Shown piece by piece: positions 42,511-53,168 of a stretch of 64,000 nt of DNA. Numbering within the stretch: the first letter of the stretch is position 1; every line of letters starts with the position of its first letter. The notes under the pieces were generated by a model that saw nothing but the letters and a program-made list of their open reading frames with translations, did not search any database and was not told the origin of the DNA. Made by a program: the position numbers and the translations under genes. This stretch comes from Diphasiastrum complanatum (Eukaryota; Streptophyta; Lycopodiopsida; Lycopodiales; Lycopodiaceae): contig CM055098.1 in assembly GCA_029204225.1 (NCBI GenBank), forward strand, positions 49,837,120 to 49,901,119, read 5' to 3'.

Positions 42511-44008
42511 GTAAGCGTCTTATACTAAATCTGCTAGCTGTTGCTAAAAAGAACACCTACAATAATTCCCTTTTACTGCATTGCAAGAAACATACCTTGC
42601 AAACTGCTTTTAAGCTTATTGCTTAGTGCTCGGGTGCAATTCATAAACCTTGACAGCATTTTTAGTTGATGGCAGAAATATTTATAGACAACCGAACCTC
42701 AAATGAAAGTGTTCGAGAAAAGAAATTTGCAAAAGGGCGAATAACTTGTTCATAAATACCTTTATCCTCATCATTATCTTCTCGTCTCAATTTCAGTCGT
42801 ATTATGTGTTAATCTTAGGTTTTTGTCCACACTTTAATAATCTATAGGGCAGAGAATACCTACCCTAACACTACACTGCAACCAAGCCATTGCCCATATG
42901 GACATGATAAACAACATTTTTTTGTGCATTAGTATTTGCGTAAAATAAAACATTTGATATTGGAAGGGTAGTGATAGCACTAGCTTTCATTATGTGTACA
43001 ATGAGCATAAGCGTATTAGGTTTTTGCCATATTTGGAGCATGTGTCCCTTCCCCAGCAGCCGGGATTCAAGAATTAAGCCTACGCCTTCACGGAATCAGC
43101 AACCATCCTAATCCAACTTCACTAACTGTGAAATAAAGTTGGGGAAAGAGCATCCTTGACACCGATGGTATGAAGGTAAAATTTGCATTCAGCAAAACTG
43201 TTTATCTTCTGCGGAGGTAAACTAACGAAGTGATAGAGTGCAGGAATCAATCCATGCCCTGAAAATCAATCTAGACACTAATCCTACATAAGACTCCCTT
43301 CCTCTAGTTACTTCGAAGATTTCTGATCAGGTGATTATGCCATGCATATTTGCAATTGTTATACTTGAAGAAAAGGCCAAGATTATAAGCAACCTTACTC
43401 ATGTGAAGTGCAAAGGCAGAACCGTGTATTATTATCTTGAGCATTTCATTAACATTGTATTTTGGCTGTGACACTTGGTGAGACAAGCTAATTTTACAGA
43501 AGTGTACTTGAAGCAATCGATTCCAAGTATGTCTCTATGGAACAAGGCCTCACATTATAGTTTGGTTCTATGAGCGATTCAAGAAGCAAGTGTTTAGTTT
43601 CTAGATTGTGCATACAGTGAGTGGTTTTTTTATGTGTTGTAAAAGCCGTAGATGTTACTCACTCGATTAAGGCAAAAATGTTTGCTTTTGAACCCCTCCC
43701 ATAGCTTTAATAAGATTCCTCTAAGCTTTCTAAACTATGTGTACTGGGAATGGGGGACACGGACAAGATTGGGGATAAATTTACACAAATGCAAACAGTT
43801 GTTATGTGAATAGCGAGAGAACTTCAAACTATCTAACAAGGACACTTCAACCCATATAATTAATTGAAAGATCTTTTAATGCTCCTAATAGTTTGATATC
43901 CCCTTGAAGCTTACGGAGAAAGTCTTAGATGTTTTCAACTCATAATTGCACTATTCTTCAGAACTATGTTACCTTTTGGAACGTAGATATATATCTCATA
44001 GATACCAA

Positions 44009-44733
44009 CCACGTTCCGGAACGCGTCTTGGAACACGTTCTGGGATTTTGTCCTAGAATGCTTTTTTTGTTTTTGATATGGGTGTCAGAAAAAGGGTATT
44101 TTGATGGGGGATTAGATAGTGATTTTTGCAAATTATTTTGTGTGCTATAGGAGCCTACAGATCCCTGATAATACCTAGGTTTAGGGTGATTCTCTGATTC
44201 AATGTGTACTGATCATAATATGTACTGATCAATGTTGATCAATGTACCTGCGAAGCAGTGACGTTGTGTGGGGTCCTTGTGGAAGAGGAGAACGTCGAGA
44301 AGTGCGTTGAAAGTGGATGGGGTAATAAATGGGAATCAAGCAATAAGAATGAAGTTTCAAGCAAAACTATAGACAACATAGTCCTACCTCAGCAGAAGTT
44401 TGACAAGCTTCTTGAACTCAAGAAGGATTCTATGTTGAACAACCACCTGTCACTACAATGAAAGTAGATGAGGTCGTTGCATGTCGCAGGAAGTGAGAAA
44501 TGAAAGTGTAAGGAAGCAATATCTCACAACCCATCAACTAACAACATCCATGGTCTTTTTGCTCATTTTAATGATTTTTTTCTTCCAAAATATATTCACT
44601 ATGAAATTTGCTAGGCTAGGTTTAAAGAATCCACTGTAATTCAAGCACAAGGATGGCCCCATGGCATTAGATTTTTTTATTTGAATTTCCATTTTTTTAT
44701 AAATAGCGTTTCGGACAGTGTTCTGGAACGTGG
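44009..44733. mobile_element. TA-associated element with GTTCC-type inverted ends (candidate)
   Basis: The left end CCACGTTCCGGAACGCGTCT and right end GTGTTCTGGAACGTGG are imperfect inverted repeats, with CCACGTTCC/GGAACGTGG outermost. The interior is A+T-rich with no coding sequence. The left flank is AGATATATATCTCATAGATACC and the right flank leads through GGATGCAGCGG into the (AT)n tract at 44,769. No clean target duplication is visible. Confidence 0.45.
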
Positions 44734-44764
44734 ATGCAGCGGAACATGTTTCACCGCATCCATG

Positions 44765-44768
<4 letters not shown>

Positions 44769-44814
<46 letters not shown>
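44769..44814. repeat. (AT)23 microsatellite
   Basis: Uninterrupted alternating AT. It is the left border of the GGACGCGTCC element. Confidence 0.97.
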
Positions 44815-44816
<2 letters not shown>

Positions 44817-45018
44817 AGGATGCGCGTCCGGGCCGGACTCGAGCAATCCGCGTCCGAACCCGGACGCGTCCGACCCTTGGACACGGGGACGGACGCGTCC
44901 ACATTTTTTATTAATTTATTTTTCTTTTTTAGCAAAACATTAAATTTTTTTTTTAAAAAAAAAGCAGATGCGTCCAAACCCCCGGACGCACCCCTGGCGC
45001 GTTCGCGTCCGGGCTCCG

Positions 45019-45019
<1 letters not shown>
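44815..45019. mobile_element. TA-embedded palindromic element, GGACGCGTCC type (1)
   Basis: About 205 bp lying exactly between two (AT)n tracts. The left end has GGATGCGCGTCCGGGCC and repeated CGGACGCGTCCG; the right end has GCGTTCGCGTCCGGGC; the centre is T- and A-runs. G+C-rich ends made of repeated 10-bp palindromes with an A+T-rich middle. Confidence 0.65.

Positions 45020-45020
<1 letters not shown>

Positions 45021-45113
<93 letters not shown>
45021..45113. repeat. (AT)n microsatellite, about 93 bp
   Basis: Perfect alternating AT between two G+C-rich palindromic elements. Confidence 0.97.
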
Positions 45114-45114
<1 letters not shown>

Positions 45115-45430
45115 CATAGGTCCCGCGGTACTGGGTACCATGGACCATACTGGTACTGCGGTACCACAATACAGAGATGAGGGTCCGAGCCGGATTGCTC
45201 GCATCCGGCGTCCGGACCCGAACGCGTTTGAGCCCCGGACATGGGGTCAGACGCGTCCAATTTTTTCTTTTTAAAATTAAAAAAAAAAAACCAGATGCGT
45301 CTGGGGTCCGGAAGCGCGCGTTCGGGGGTTCGGATGCCTTTTTTTCTAAATTTTTTTTAAAATTAAAAAAAAGAAAACCGGACGCGGACGCACCCCCTTT
45401 CGGACGCGCGTCGTCCGCCATCCGCTTCCT
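45114..45430. mobile_element. TA-embedded palindromic element, GGACGCGTCC type (2)
   Basis: About 317 bp between (AT)n tracts. It starts with a short GGTACC-type block (CGCGGTACTGGGTACCATGG), then repeats CCGGATTGCTCGCATCCGG, CCCGAACGCGTTTGAGCC and GGACGCGGACGC around two poly-T/A centres. It looks like two related units side by side, the second in a GTCCGCCATCCGC ending. No coding. Confidence 0.6.
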
Positions 45431-45449
45431 TATATATATATATATATAT
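45431..45449. repeat. (TA)n microsatellite, left border of the hAT-family element
   Basis: Nineteen bp of alternating TA. It ends where the GGTACC-type end of the large element begins. Confidence 0.9.
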
Positions 45450-45600
45450 CATAGTACCCCGTGGTACCGCTGGTATGGTACCGCCGGTACCATAACAGTG
45501 GTACCGCTCTGGGATCCGCGGTACCAGGGCGGTACCATAATATAAAAAAAAAAAAAATTTCCCGTGTTTTTTTCGCAAGAAAAAAAATTATTATTTTTTT

Positions 45601-45795
45601 TGGTACCGTCGACTGATATGGTACTGCGGTACTGGGATCCGCGGGACCTGGTATCGCGGGACCTATGATCTATCATAGATCCAGCGGTACCAGGATCCGC
45701 GATACCATAGATCCGCGGTACCAGGATCCGCGGATCCCGGTACCGCAAATCCAGTGTGGTACCGCGGATCCATACTGATTCGCGGTACCACAATA
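45601..45795. repeat. Sub-terminal GGTACCGCGGATCC palindrome cluster
   Basis: Many overlapping copies of GGTACCGCGGATCC, CCAGCGGTACC and GGATCCGCGG in both directions. The same cluster, from CTATCATAGATCCAGCGG onwards, opens the second hAT copy at 63,047. These are likely transposase-binding sites. Confidence 0.7.
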
Positions 45796-46041
45796 TTTAA
45801 TATTTTTTAATATTTAATATTTTAATATATATTTTTTTAACCTAATCACCCCCCTCGCTTCATCTCTCTCCCTTCCCATCGCGCTGCTATCCGCGCCCTC
45901 TCTGTTGTCCGCCCACTCCTCGCCATCATACTGTCTTCGCGTTGCACTGATCGCTTCCGCCCCCGCTATTGCTATTTCGGCCTTTGTTGTGGATTTTCCA
46001 GCTTTCCGCCACCTATCGCACTCACCATCATCTCTGCCTTT

Positions 46042-47436
46042 TTGCCCCAGATCCCTCTACATAAATGGTGCATTTCCAACCTTGCCGATCTGTGGGGCGA
46101 GGTGGACATTGTCAGGTGGGTTCCCGACATGTCCAACAAGTCCGGTACAAAGATCGTGCGCTGTCGATATTGCCTGGTTGAGTTCAGTGCCACCCTCACT
46201 CGCCTTAAAGGCCACCTACTCGGCGCACGCGCCAAAAATGGTGGCACACTGAATGTTGCCCCCTGTGCCAATATGTCCGTTCCTATCAGGCAGCGACTTC
46301 TGGACACCTACGGGCCACGTCTTGTGGCGGGGGAGAACACCATTTCGGAGGATGTTCTCCGGTTTTGCACCGCGCCTTACGTGGTTGACCCCGAGTTGCT
46401 GCCTGCTTGGCTGGCACGCACGAGGAGAGGGAGTGCATCCTCGTCCAGTCACTTTGTCTCTCACCCCTCTCAGACAGTTCCGCTAGACGCATCTCCATCT
46501 GCACCCATTCCGGTGGATCCTGTCCCATCTCGTCCGCCAGTTGCCACTGCGGTTCCACCACCACCCACTGTTGCTCGCACTCCCCCAGTTTACGACTTTC
46601 TCATGGACTCTCCATAGCCCGAGCAAGAGCAGACCCAGGATGCCAGTGACGATGCCTTCCAGGATGTTGAGGAGATCCCTTCCTCCCACCCTTCCCATCC
46701 GGATGACCTCCCTAGCCAGCAGTTTTCGTATCCCATGCCAGATGTTCCCCCTCCACTAGTGCACCCCACTTATGCTGCTGCACCCATCCCTGCCAGTGCA
46801 TCCCACTCTCCCCATTCCACGTCTATAGCCGATGCATCTACTAGTGCCCAGCCTGTCGCATCATCATCCATTCCCGTCACGTTTGGTGCACCATGCTGGA
46901 GGTCCGCTACTCATCGCCCAGCTGGGAGAGTTCTTAGGCAGCAGAGCATTTGCGGCGTGCATCAGCCGCACATGGATAGAGAGGCTACACAAGCCGTGGC
47001 CAGTCTGATTTATGAGCTGAACCTTCCATTTGCCATCACCGACTCTGAGCCCTTCAGAAGGGCCTTCCGCCTTGCACAGTCTGTTATCCCTAGCTGGAGA
47101 GTCCCTAGTTCAGAGGTTGTCCGCACACACATGCTGAGGGATAGGGTCGAGTCCTTGTCTAGAGAGATGGAGCCTCTGCGTCGCCACTGGGCCACTTACG
47201 GTTGCAGCATCATGTCCGATGGCCGGACTGATGTTAGGAGGAGGCCGATCCTCAACATATTGGTCTCCAGCTGCATGGGCACAGTTTTTGAGGGCCGTGG
47301 ATTGTAGCAGGGGGGGGAGAGTCATATCGGCAGAGTTCATGTTTGATGTCATCAGGTCTTCCACCCTGTCCATAGGCGCACAACATGTCGTCATGGTGGT
47401 GACGAACAATGCCACGAACTTCATTCAGATGGGTGT
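46042..47436 (+). pseudogene. hAT transposase, N-terminal part (BED zinc finger and start of DUF659)
   Basis: A BED-type finger reads IVRCRYCLVEFSATLTRLKG followed by HL. A Ser/Pro-rich linker follows, then the DUF659 region typical of plant hAT-like transposases: LPFAITDSEPFRRAF, SWRVPSSEVVRTHMLRDRVE, then CSIMSDGRTDVRRRPILNIL and VVMVVTNNATNF. Lesions: one in-frame TAG at 46,615, a one-base frame change in a T-run at about 47,282-47,290, and the gypsy insertion at 47,437. The start is uncertain. Copy 2 suggests the native start is the ATG at about 46,064 (MVHSNLADLW in copy 2), with a one-base insertion here forcing an upstream start at 46,042. Confidence 0.88.
47432..47436. repeat. Target-site duplication GGTGT (left copy)
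   Basis: GGTGT before the left LTR is repeated at 52,135-52,139 after the right LTR. Confidence 0.95.
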
Positions 47437-47794
47437 TGTAATAGATCTCAACACCACAGTAGGGCAAACACTAACTGATCCACCCAACCTTGCCTACTCC
47501 CTGATATAGAGTAAGCCCCTCCTAGCCCAGTGTGAGGACTGGTAGCATGCTACTGCCAAGTGTCGGCCACATGGCACTGACGTGGCCGACTGCACGTCGG
47601 GACCCAACTGGGGGCCCTATCCTGCTGACAGGGTCCCTAGGCTGTGTTAGGCCCGCCATGGCTATGGACCATGCTGAGGCACACTACTCACACTGTCTTG
47701 CCCTGTTGGTCATGTACGCTGGACACGACCCTGACTGTGGTATCTGACCTATCTGTGTTCTCTAGGGTTCGGCACTGGTTACGAGCTCGTAACA
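47437..47794 (-). repeat. 3' LTR of the nested gypsy (minus strand)
   Basis: 358 bp, TGTAATAGATCTC to GAGCTCGTAACA on plus. Read on minus it starts TGTTACGAGC and ends CTATTACA. Its purine tract (AAGGGGGAGGGAG on minus) occupies 47,795-47,807. Confidence 0.95.
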
Positions 47795-47805
47795 CTCCCT
47801 CCCCC

Positions 47806-50800
47806 TTAAGAACCGTCTTGGTCCTCTAAGACAAAGTCTGGAAAAATCTTGCGAAGGACGCTGCCTCTTTCCCAAGTGGCATTCTCAACAGGCTGATCAT
47901 TCCACTTAACCAGATATTCTCGGTATAGAGTATGACGAGTCTGCGTCTCTCTACTATCAAGAATCTCCTCTGGTTCATGTGGAGGTTGTTGAGGATCCAA
48001 TGGGAGAACTAGAACACTGTCCCCTACCAGATTATCTGATCTGGTTAAGGCTTTTCGTAACTGACTTACATGAAAAACTGGAAAAACCTTACTGCTGTGT
48101 GGGAGTTCTAGTTCATAGGTGACCTCGCCTAGTCTCCTACTGATGGTAAAGGGACCCTGAGTTAGCACAGCACCTACTGCAAAGTCGCTAGCATCTGTTT
48201 CGACCACAAATGGCTGATTGGGGTCGACGACCTTTAAAACTGGTGCTGTAGCTAAGGCTGTTTTGAGAGCATCAAAGCTCTCCTGTTGTGCGGACTCCCA
48301 AATGAACTCCTTTCCCTTCCCCTTAAGGAGATTTGTCATAGGGACTGCTATCTGAGCATATTCCTTGACAAATCGTCTGTAATATCTCGCCAGACCAAGA
48401 AAGATTTGAAGTTCCAAAATATTCTGAGGTCTCAGCCAACTGAGTATGGCTTTAACCTTATTTGGGTCCATCTTAATCCCATCTGAAGAGATAATGTGAC
48501 CCAAATATGCTACTTCTTCAACGAAGAATTCACACTTGGATTGTTTAGCATAAAGCTTATGCTTTCTGAGCAGTCGAAACACCTTTCTGAGGTGTTTTAG
48601 ATGCTCCTTCCTCGTTTTGCTGTAGACGAGGATGTCATCTAAAAATACGACTACAAACTTACCCAAGTATGGTCTAAGGACACTGTTCATCAAGGTCATA
48701 AAGGTAGCTGGAGCATTTGTGAGCCCAAATGGCATCACCTTAAACTCATAATGACCGTGACGAGTCCTAAAAGCTGTTTTCGAGACATCTTCCGATTTTA
48801 TACGGACTTGATGATATCCCGATCTGAGGTCTATTTTGCTGAAAAACTTAGCCCCGTCGAGTTGATCAAACAACTCGTCTGCCCGAGGCATAGGGTATTT
48901 ATTCTTAATTGTGAATTTATTGAGGGCTCTGTAATCTACGCAAAGACGCATAGACCCCTCCTTCTTTTTCACCAATAGGACTGGTGAGGCCCATGGTGAA
49001 CTACTGGTCTGAATTTGGCCTTTCCCAAGATAGTCTGTTAACTGCCTAGTTATTTCTTCATCCTCTGTTCGGCTGACCCGATACGGAGGTTTAGAAACAG
49101 GTGCTGTACCTGGTACTAGGTTTATTACATGATCTACCTCTCTGCTAGGTGGTAAACCATGTGGCAAATCTTCAGGAAAAACATCTTTAAATTTAGACAA
49201 TAAAGTTTCTAATTTACTGATTTTCTGCTGAATAGAACTGGAAATAGAAACTTCAGGAATAAACTGAAAGTCACATAAGAATACGTGATGGTCTTCGTCT
49301 CTGATTAGCTGACAGAGCTCTGAACTGCAGACCATAGGGCTGTTGGGAACATCATGCTCCCCAGGCAACTGGATCTCTCGGCCTTTATACTGAAAGCTGA
49401 GGGTGTTCTCCTGATAGTTTCTGTGGAGGGAAGGTCCTAAACTGTAGAGCCAATCTCTCCCGAGAACAATGTCTGTTCGATCCAGGTGCATTATCTGAAA
49501 GTTTATTTCATCTTGGTACCCCTGAATACCAAGATTTAACTTACTTACCATAGTTTCCCATATTTTTTTATCTTCACCCTTAGCTAATGAAACTATGTAC
49601 CTATGCTGACTAGGTACTTCTGGTAGTTTAAGCTTTTTAACCAGGGTGTGGTTGATGAAATTATGGGTTGCCCCATCATCAACCATGACTCTTATTGACT
49701 GGTTACCAACTTTCCCATGCATACGTACTAGGTCATGCGGCCCAAAGCTGAAGGGTCTCGCTAGCATTGCAGAGGTCAGCTGGCAACAGTGTTCATGATC
49801 TTCATGATACACTTTGATCTCGGAAGCTGCCGAGTCACTGGGGAAACATACAGTCTGAACAAGATGAACTTGTTTTTTATCTTTCTTATCTTTTTTAGTG
49901 AAAGGCCCCTTGGGCCACTGTCTGACTGTGTGTCCCTTGCCCATACACACAAAGCACAAACGTTCTTGTTTGGCTTTCTCAAAATCATCTGGTTTTAAGG
50001 GTTGTATGAGTGAAGGGCGTTTCTGAGGAGCTTCACCTTTAAATTTATCTTCTTTCTTTCTTTTTAAAGATTTCTTTTTAAATTGAAAGTCTTTCTGAGG
50101 AAGCTGCTCAGAAAGTGGTTGCTGTCTCGCTTTCTTCCTACCCACTGAATCATCATAGATTTGAGCATATCTGAGAGCTTGCTCAAGGGTAGTAGGCGAG
50201 TTTCTCTGGACCTCTACTTTATATTCATCTTTGAGGCCACGGACAAATCCCCTGATTTTTTGATAGTCATCCATATTTTTAATCTTTAAAATTGCCTCTC
50301 GATACTGCGAGATATATTGGATGAGGGACTTGTCCATTACTGTTCTTTCCCAGGCTTCCCAGGCTCTATCAAGTTCATTCTCTGGTAGAAATTCTCTTAG
50401 GAAAGCTTCTTCAAAAGCTTTCCATGACCGGGGAGTCTGCCCAGTCTCCTGGAGATTTAACCACCACTTATAGGCCATAGGCCCTAAAGAAAGGCTGGCC
50501 TCAATTGCTTGCAAATGGTCAGGGGTCTGTTTAAGAGCATGAATGTTCTTCCATTTGCTGAGGAAGGTTTGTAGAATATCTGCATTTCTATCCTTCTCTT
50601 CCCCATTAAAAGTAGGAGGCTTTAAATCTTTAAAAACACTGGGGTGAGACCGTAAAGTCTCACCCGAAACTGATGATAACTGAGAAGTGGAGGGAAGGCT
50701 TCCTTTCGCGGAACTCAAAATCAAGTTTTTGAGTTCAGCGAACGAGTCGTCCACACTGGACTTGAAATTGGCTAATGCCAGCTTCAGTTCATCCACCTCT

Positions 50801-50973
50801 GTTACCAATTGGAGGAACTGCTCCTTGGTAACCAGTTCGTCGAGTTCTTCGGCGAACTGTTCCTGTTCTTCTACTTCCATGGGTTCCTTCCCTTTTCTGT
50901 AAGCCAAGGCTTCTGTTTCAAGTTCGTCGAAGCCTCTCTCCTGGGGTTGATCAGGTCCCTGAGGAGTGGTCAT
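47806..50973 (-). CDS. Gypsy gag-protease-RT fused to integrase tail and chromodomain, 1055 aa
   Basis: Domains: gag capsid at about 110-280 ([18 protein letters not shown]); zinc knuckle at 340-353, where the final cysteine is tryptophan ([14 protein letters not shown]); protease [10 protein letters not shown] at 431-440; RT about 615-860 with [12 protein letters not shown]-type motif, [12 protein letters not shown] and the catalytic FLDD at 777-780; then the first strand of RNase H ([17 protein letters not shown]). At residue 939/940 (near 48,156) the frame passes straight to [26 protein letters not shown] and a chromodomain ([20 protein letters not shown]). By family norm roughly 400 residues (rest of RNase H, zinc-binding and DDE domains) are missing, yet the frame stays open. 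Such a product could not integrate by itself. Confidence 0.95.
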   Translation of the reverse strand: MTTPQGPDQPQERGFDELETEALAYRKGKEPMEVEEQEQFAEELDELVTKEQFLQLVTEVDELKLALANFKSSVDDSFAELKNLILSSAKGSLPSTSQLSSVSGETLRSHPSVFKDLKPPTFNGEEKDRNADILQTFLSKWKNIHALKQTPDHLQAIEASLSLGPMAYKWWLNLQETGQTPRSWKAFEEAFLREFLPENELDRAWEAWERTVMDKSLIQYISQYREAILKIKNMDDYQKIRGFVRGLKDEYKVEVQRNSPTTLEQALRYAQIYDDSVGRKKARQQPLSEQLPQKDFQFKKKSLKRKKEDKFKGEAPQKRPSLIQPLKPDDFEKAKQERLCFVCMGKGHTVRQWPKGPFTKKDKKDKKQVHLVQTVCFPSDSAASEIKVYHEDHEHCCQLTSAMLARPFSFGPHDLVRMHGKVGNQSIRVMVDDGATHNFINHTLVKKLKLPEVPSQHRYIVSLAKGEDKKIWETMVSKLNLGIQGYQDEINFQIMHLDRTDIVLGRDWLYSLGPSLHRNYQENTLSFQYKGREIQLPGEHDVPNSPMVCSSELCQLIRDEDHHVFLCDFQFIPEVSISSSIQQKISKLETLLSKFKDVFPEDLPHGLPPSREVDHVINLVPGTAPVSKPPYRVSRTEDEEITRQLTDYLGKGQIQTSSSPWASPVLLVKKKEGSMRLCVDYRALNKFTIKNKYPMPRADELFDQLDGAKFFSKIDLRSGYHQVRIKSEDVSKTAFRTRHGHYEFKVMPFGLTNAPATFMTLMNSVLRPYLGKFVVVFLDDILVYSKTRKEHLKHLRKVFRLLRKHKLYAKQSKCEFFVEEVAYLGHIISSDGIKMDPNKVKAILSWLRPQNILELQIFLGLARYYRRFVKEYAQIAVPMTNLLKGKGKEFIWESAQQESFDALKTALATAPVLKVVDPNQPFVVETDASDFAVGAVLTQGPFTISRRLGEVTYELELPHSSKVFPVFHVSQLRKALTRSDNLVGDSVLVLPLDPQQPPHEPEEILDSRETQTRHTLYREYLVKWNDQPVENATWERGSVLRKIFPDFVLEDQDGS

Positions 50974-51763
50974 CTTCGAAACTGAAAGAGAGCTACCTTA
51001 ACTTCTGAAGGAAAAAAGTCTAAAAGACTAATTTACAACTGTACAAGGGAAAGGAAAGATGACTTAGCTGTTTCTGAGGACTGTACTTCCAAAGAAAGAA
51101 TGAAGAGGAACCCTTTCAGCTCTTTTCCCCAAGATTTCAGACCTGCTGTTCCGAAAAATGCCAGTTTGAGGCTTCAAAACGGTGCTAAATTTCCCGGTTT
51201 TTTGAGGATAGTAGCTCGCTGGTCTGATTGCAATCCAACTTGTCCACAAAAAGGCAAATCTGAAGTCCAAAAACCCTTCTGAATTCTGAAATTTCAGAAG
51301 TCTCCTACTCGCTGATCTGGTAGGAATCCTCTTGCTCCAAATCTCTGACGTTGGGGCCCAAAAACTTGTTGAAAAACCAGATTTTCAGAAGCACTGGCAG
51401 CGCTGGCCCTGCTCCTCTTTTTTGGCTTCCAACTCGCTGAGAACCAGTAACTTTTTCCCTGGAAATCGGATGTAGGTCTCTGACTGTACAGCGATGGAGG
51501 TGCTGGCTTCTTCCTACTCTAATTTCGCTGGGAAAACTATAGAGAATTCTCTGAACTCAGTGAGAAACAGCTGTTTTTTCAGCGAGTTACCTACACTTGG
51601 AATCTGACTCCTTGCTACTGTGATTTCTCAGTGGAAATCAGAAGTTTGAAGGCTGCTCCTACAACGATCCTCCTCCTCTATTCCTCTCTGAGAATCTGAG
51701 AAACACTTCCTATCTTCTGATAGCTTTCTCTACTGCTGTCCTAAACTCCCTAGGATGGAGATG
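50974..51763 (-). other. Untranslated leader of the nested gypsy
   Basis: About 790 bp between the priming site and the ATG at 50,973, with no long frame. It would be the packaging and leader region of the element RNA. Confidence 0.7.
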
Positions 51764-51775
51764 GCTCTGATACCA
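51764..51775 (-). promoter_or_regulatory. Primer-binding site of the nested gypsy
   Basis: The plus strand reads GCTCTGATACCA, the complement of TGGTATCAGAGC. It lies one base inside the LTR at 51,777. Confidence 0.93.
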
Positions 51776-51776
51776 G

Positions 51777-52134
51777 TGTAATAGATCCTAACACCACAGT
51801 AGGGCAAACACTAACTGATCCACCCAACCTTGCCTACTCCCTGATATAGAGTAAGCCCCTCCTAGCCCAGTGTGAGGACTGGTAGCATGCTACTGCCAAG
51901 TGTCGGCCACATGGCACTGACGTGGCCGACTGCACGTCGGGACCCAACTGGGGGCCCTATCCTGCTGACAGGGTCCCTAGGCTGTGTTAGGCCCGCCATG
52001 GCTATGGACCATGCTGAGGCACACTACTCACACTGTCTTGCCCTGTTGGTCATGTACGCTGGACACGACCCTGACTGTGGTATCTGACCTATCTGTGTTC
52101 TCTAGGGTTCGGCACTGGTTACGAGCTCGTAACA
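51777..52134 (-). repeat. 5' LTR of the nested gypsy (minus strand)
   Basis: 358 bp, nearly identical to 47,437-47,794. Minus transcription would start here and run toward lower coordinates. Confidence 0.95.
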
Positions 52135-53160
52135 GGTGTACTGCTAGAGGCCGAGTTCTCTCACATTGTTCATACCCCCTGTGCAGCGCACGACATAGAC
52201 CTTCTGATGGCGGAAATAGGTGCACTTCCTTGGGTTAGAGCCATCGTCCGTGAGGCCCTCTTCCTGGTGACTTTTGTCACCAGAAAGAGGCGTGTTCTTG
52301 CCATGTTTCGGGTGTTCAGCCATCTGGACCTCCGTAAGCCAGCCCCCACACGCTTTGCATTCGACTTGGTGGTCATCGACCGTCTGATCAGGTGTAGGGC
52401 GCAGCTTCTACAGATGGTTGCCAATGATCTTTGGCGTGCCAATACGTTTCAACACACTGAGGATGGGGAGCAATTTTCTTCCACGGTGAGGGGAGACCAA
52501 TTCTGGAGGGATGCACAGACATTGTCAGGACTGCTTTGACCACTCTACATTGTGCTCCACATGGCTGACAGCGAGGGGTCGACACTTGGACAGGTATATG
52601 AGCTCATGGACCGGATTGGACAGTTCCTGCAGCTGCCCATCTTGCAGCCAGAGAGGTAAGCAGTATAGTAATGTAATTGGCCTTATCTTTTCAGTAATTG
52701 CTAGTTTGTTTTTCTGTCAGTGTTAAGTTTTTTCGTTATGCCCTAAACCACATGCCTCTCACCTGCAGGATGACCGAGCTGAAGTTCATCTGGGAGACGC
52801 GGTGGAACTACTTCCACAGGAGTATCCACAATGTTGCACACATGCTGCATCCCCTCTTCCTCTCTCCGACACAGATCGCAGACAGGGAGCTCGAGGCCGA
52901 TTGGCTTCAGTAGATTCATAGGGTGGTTTTAATTGTGTCTTCTCTAGAAGAACAAGGAGTTCAAAATTGTAAGCCGTTGTCAGTGAATCAGTTGGAGCGG
53001 TTGGTGTTTTGTAGCACCAACGCACGTCTCGCCAGGAGACTTCCGACCATTATGAGCGCATTGCAGGTGATAAGCTATTCTCCCATAGCATGTTGGTTGA
53101 CTCCTGGTATGTTGGTTTCATTTCTTGATAAAGTTGTCTCTCTGACATGCAACTTTTAAA
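52135..53160 (+). pseudogene. hAT transposase, rest of DUF659 and dimerisation remnant, with introns
   Basis: It resumes exactly at the target duplication with VLLEAEFSHIVHTPCAAHDI and DLLMAEIGALPWVRAIV, continuing DUF659. The block runs to about 52,656 with one stop (TGA at 52,538), where GTAAGC to CTGCAG (52,657-52,769) looks like an intron. The next exon has KFIWETRWNYFHRSIHNVAH and MLHPLFLSPTQIADRELEAD. Near 52,980-53,066 NQLERLVFCSTNARLARRL is the tail of the hAT dimerisation domain. The part with the conserved WW motif is missing between 52,913 and 52,960. A second intron (GTGATAAG to CTTGCAG) separates this from the C-terminal region. Confidence 0.8.
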
Positions 53161-53168
53161 CCTTGCAG

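Larger units (their letters stand above)
47437..52134 (-). mobile_element. Young Ty3/gypsy element with internal deletion (4.7 kb) inside the hAT
   Basis: Complete borders: two 358-bp LTRs, a 5-bp target duplication, a priming site and a polypurine tract, all for minus-strand orientation. The LTRs differ only at two adjacent bases that I can see (ATCTCAAC against ATCCTAAC), so insertion is recent. The single long frame covers gag, protease and RT and then jumps to the integrase C-terminus and chromodomain. Confidence 0.95.

Noticed and set aside
44258-44461. A 67-aa frame (VEEENVEKCVESGWGNKWES) considered as the missing TPX2 exon
   Set aside because: No convincing splice borders with the right phases, it starts inside a candidate transposon, and it does not resemble the TPX2 segment expected after exon 1.
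44534-45421. A 295-aa open frame and several shorter ones rich in alternating Tyr-Ile
   Set aside because: They are translations of (AT)n microsatellites and the palindromic elements between them. No protein family and no start context.
45905-46700. Several overlapping frames on both strands around the hAT start
   Set aside because: Only the frame with the BED finger and its continuation into DUF659 has family support. The rest are shadows in G+C-rich DNA.
47532-47829. Two short frames repeated at 51,872-52,238
   Set aside because: They lie in the two LTRs of the nested gypsy. They are duplicated because the LTR is, not because they are genes.
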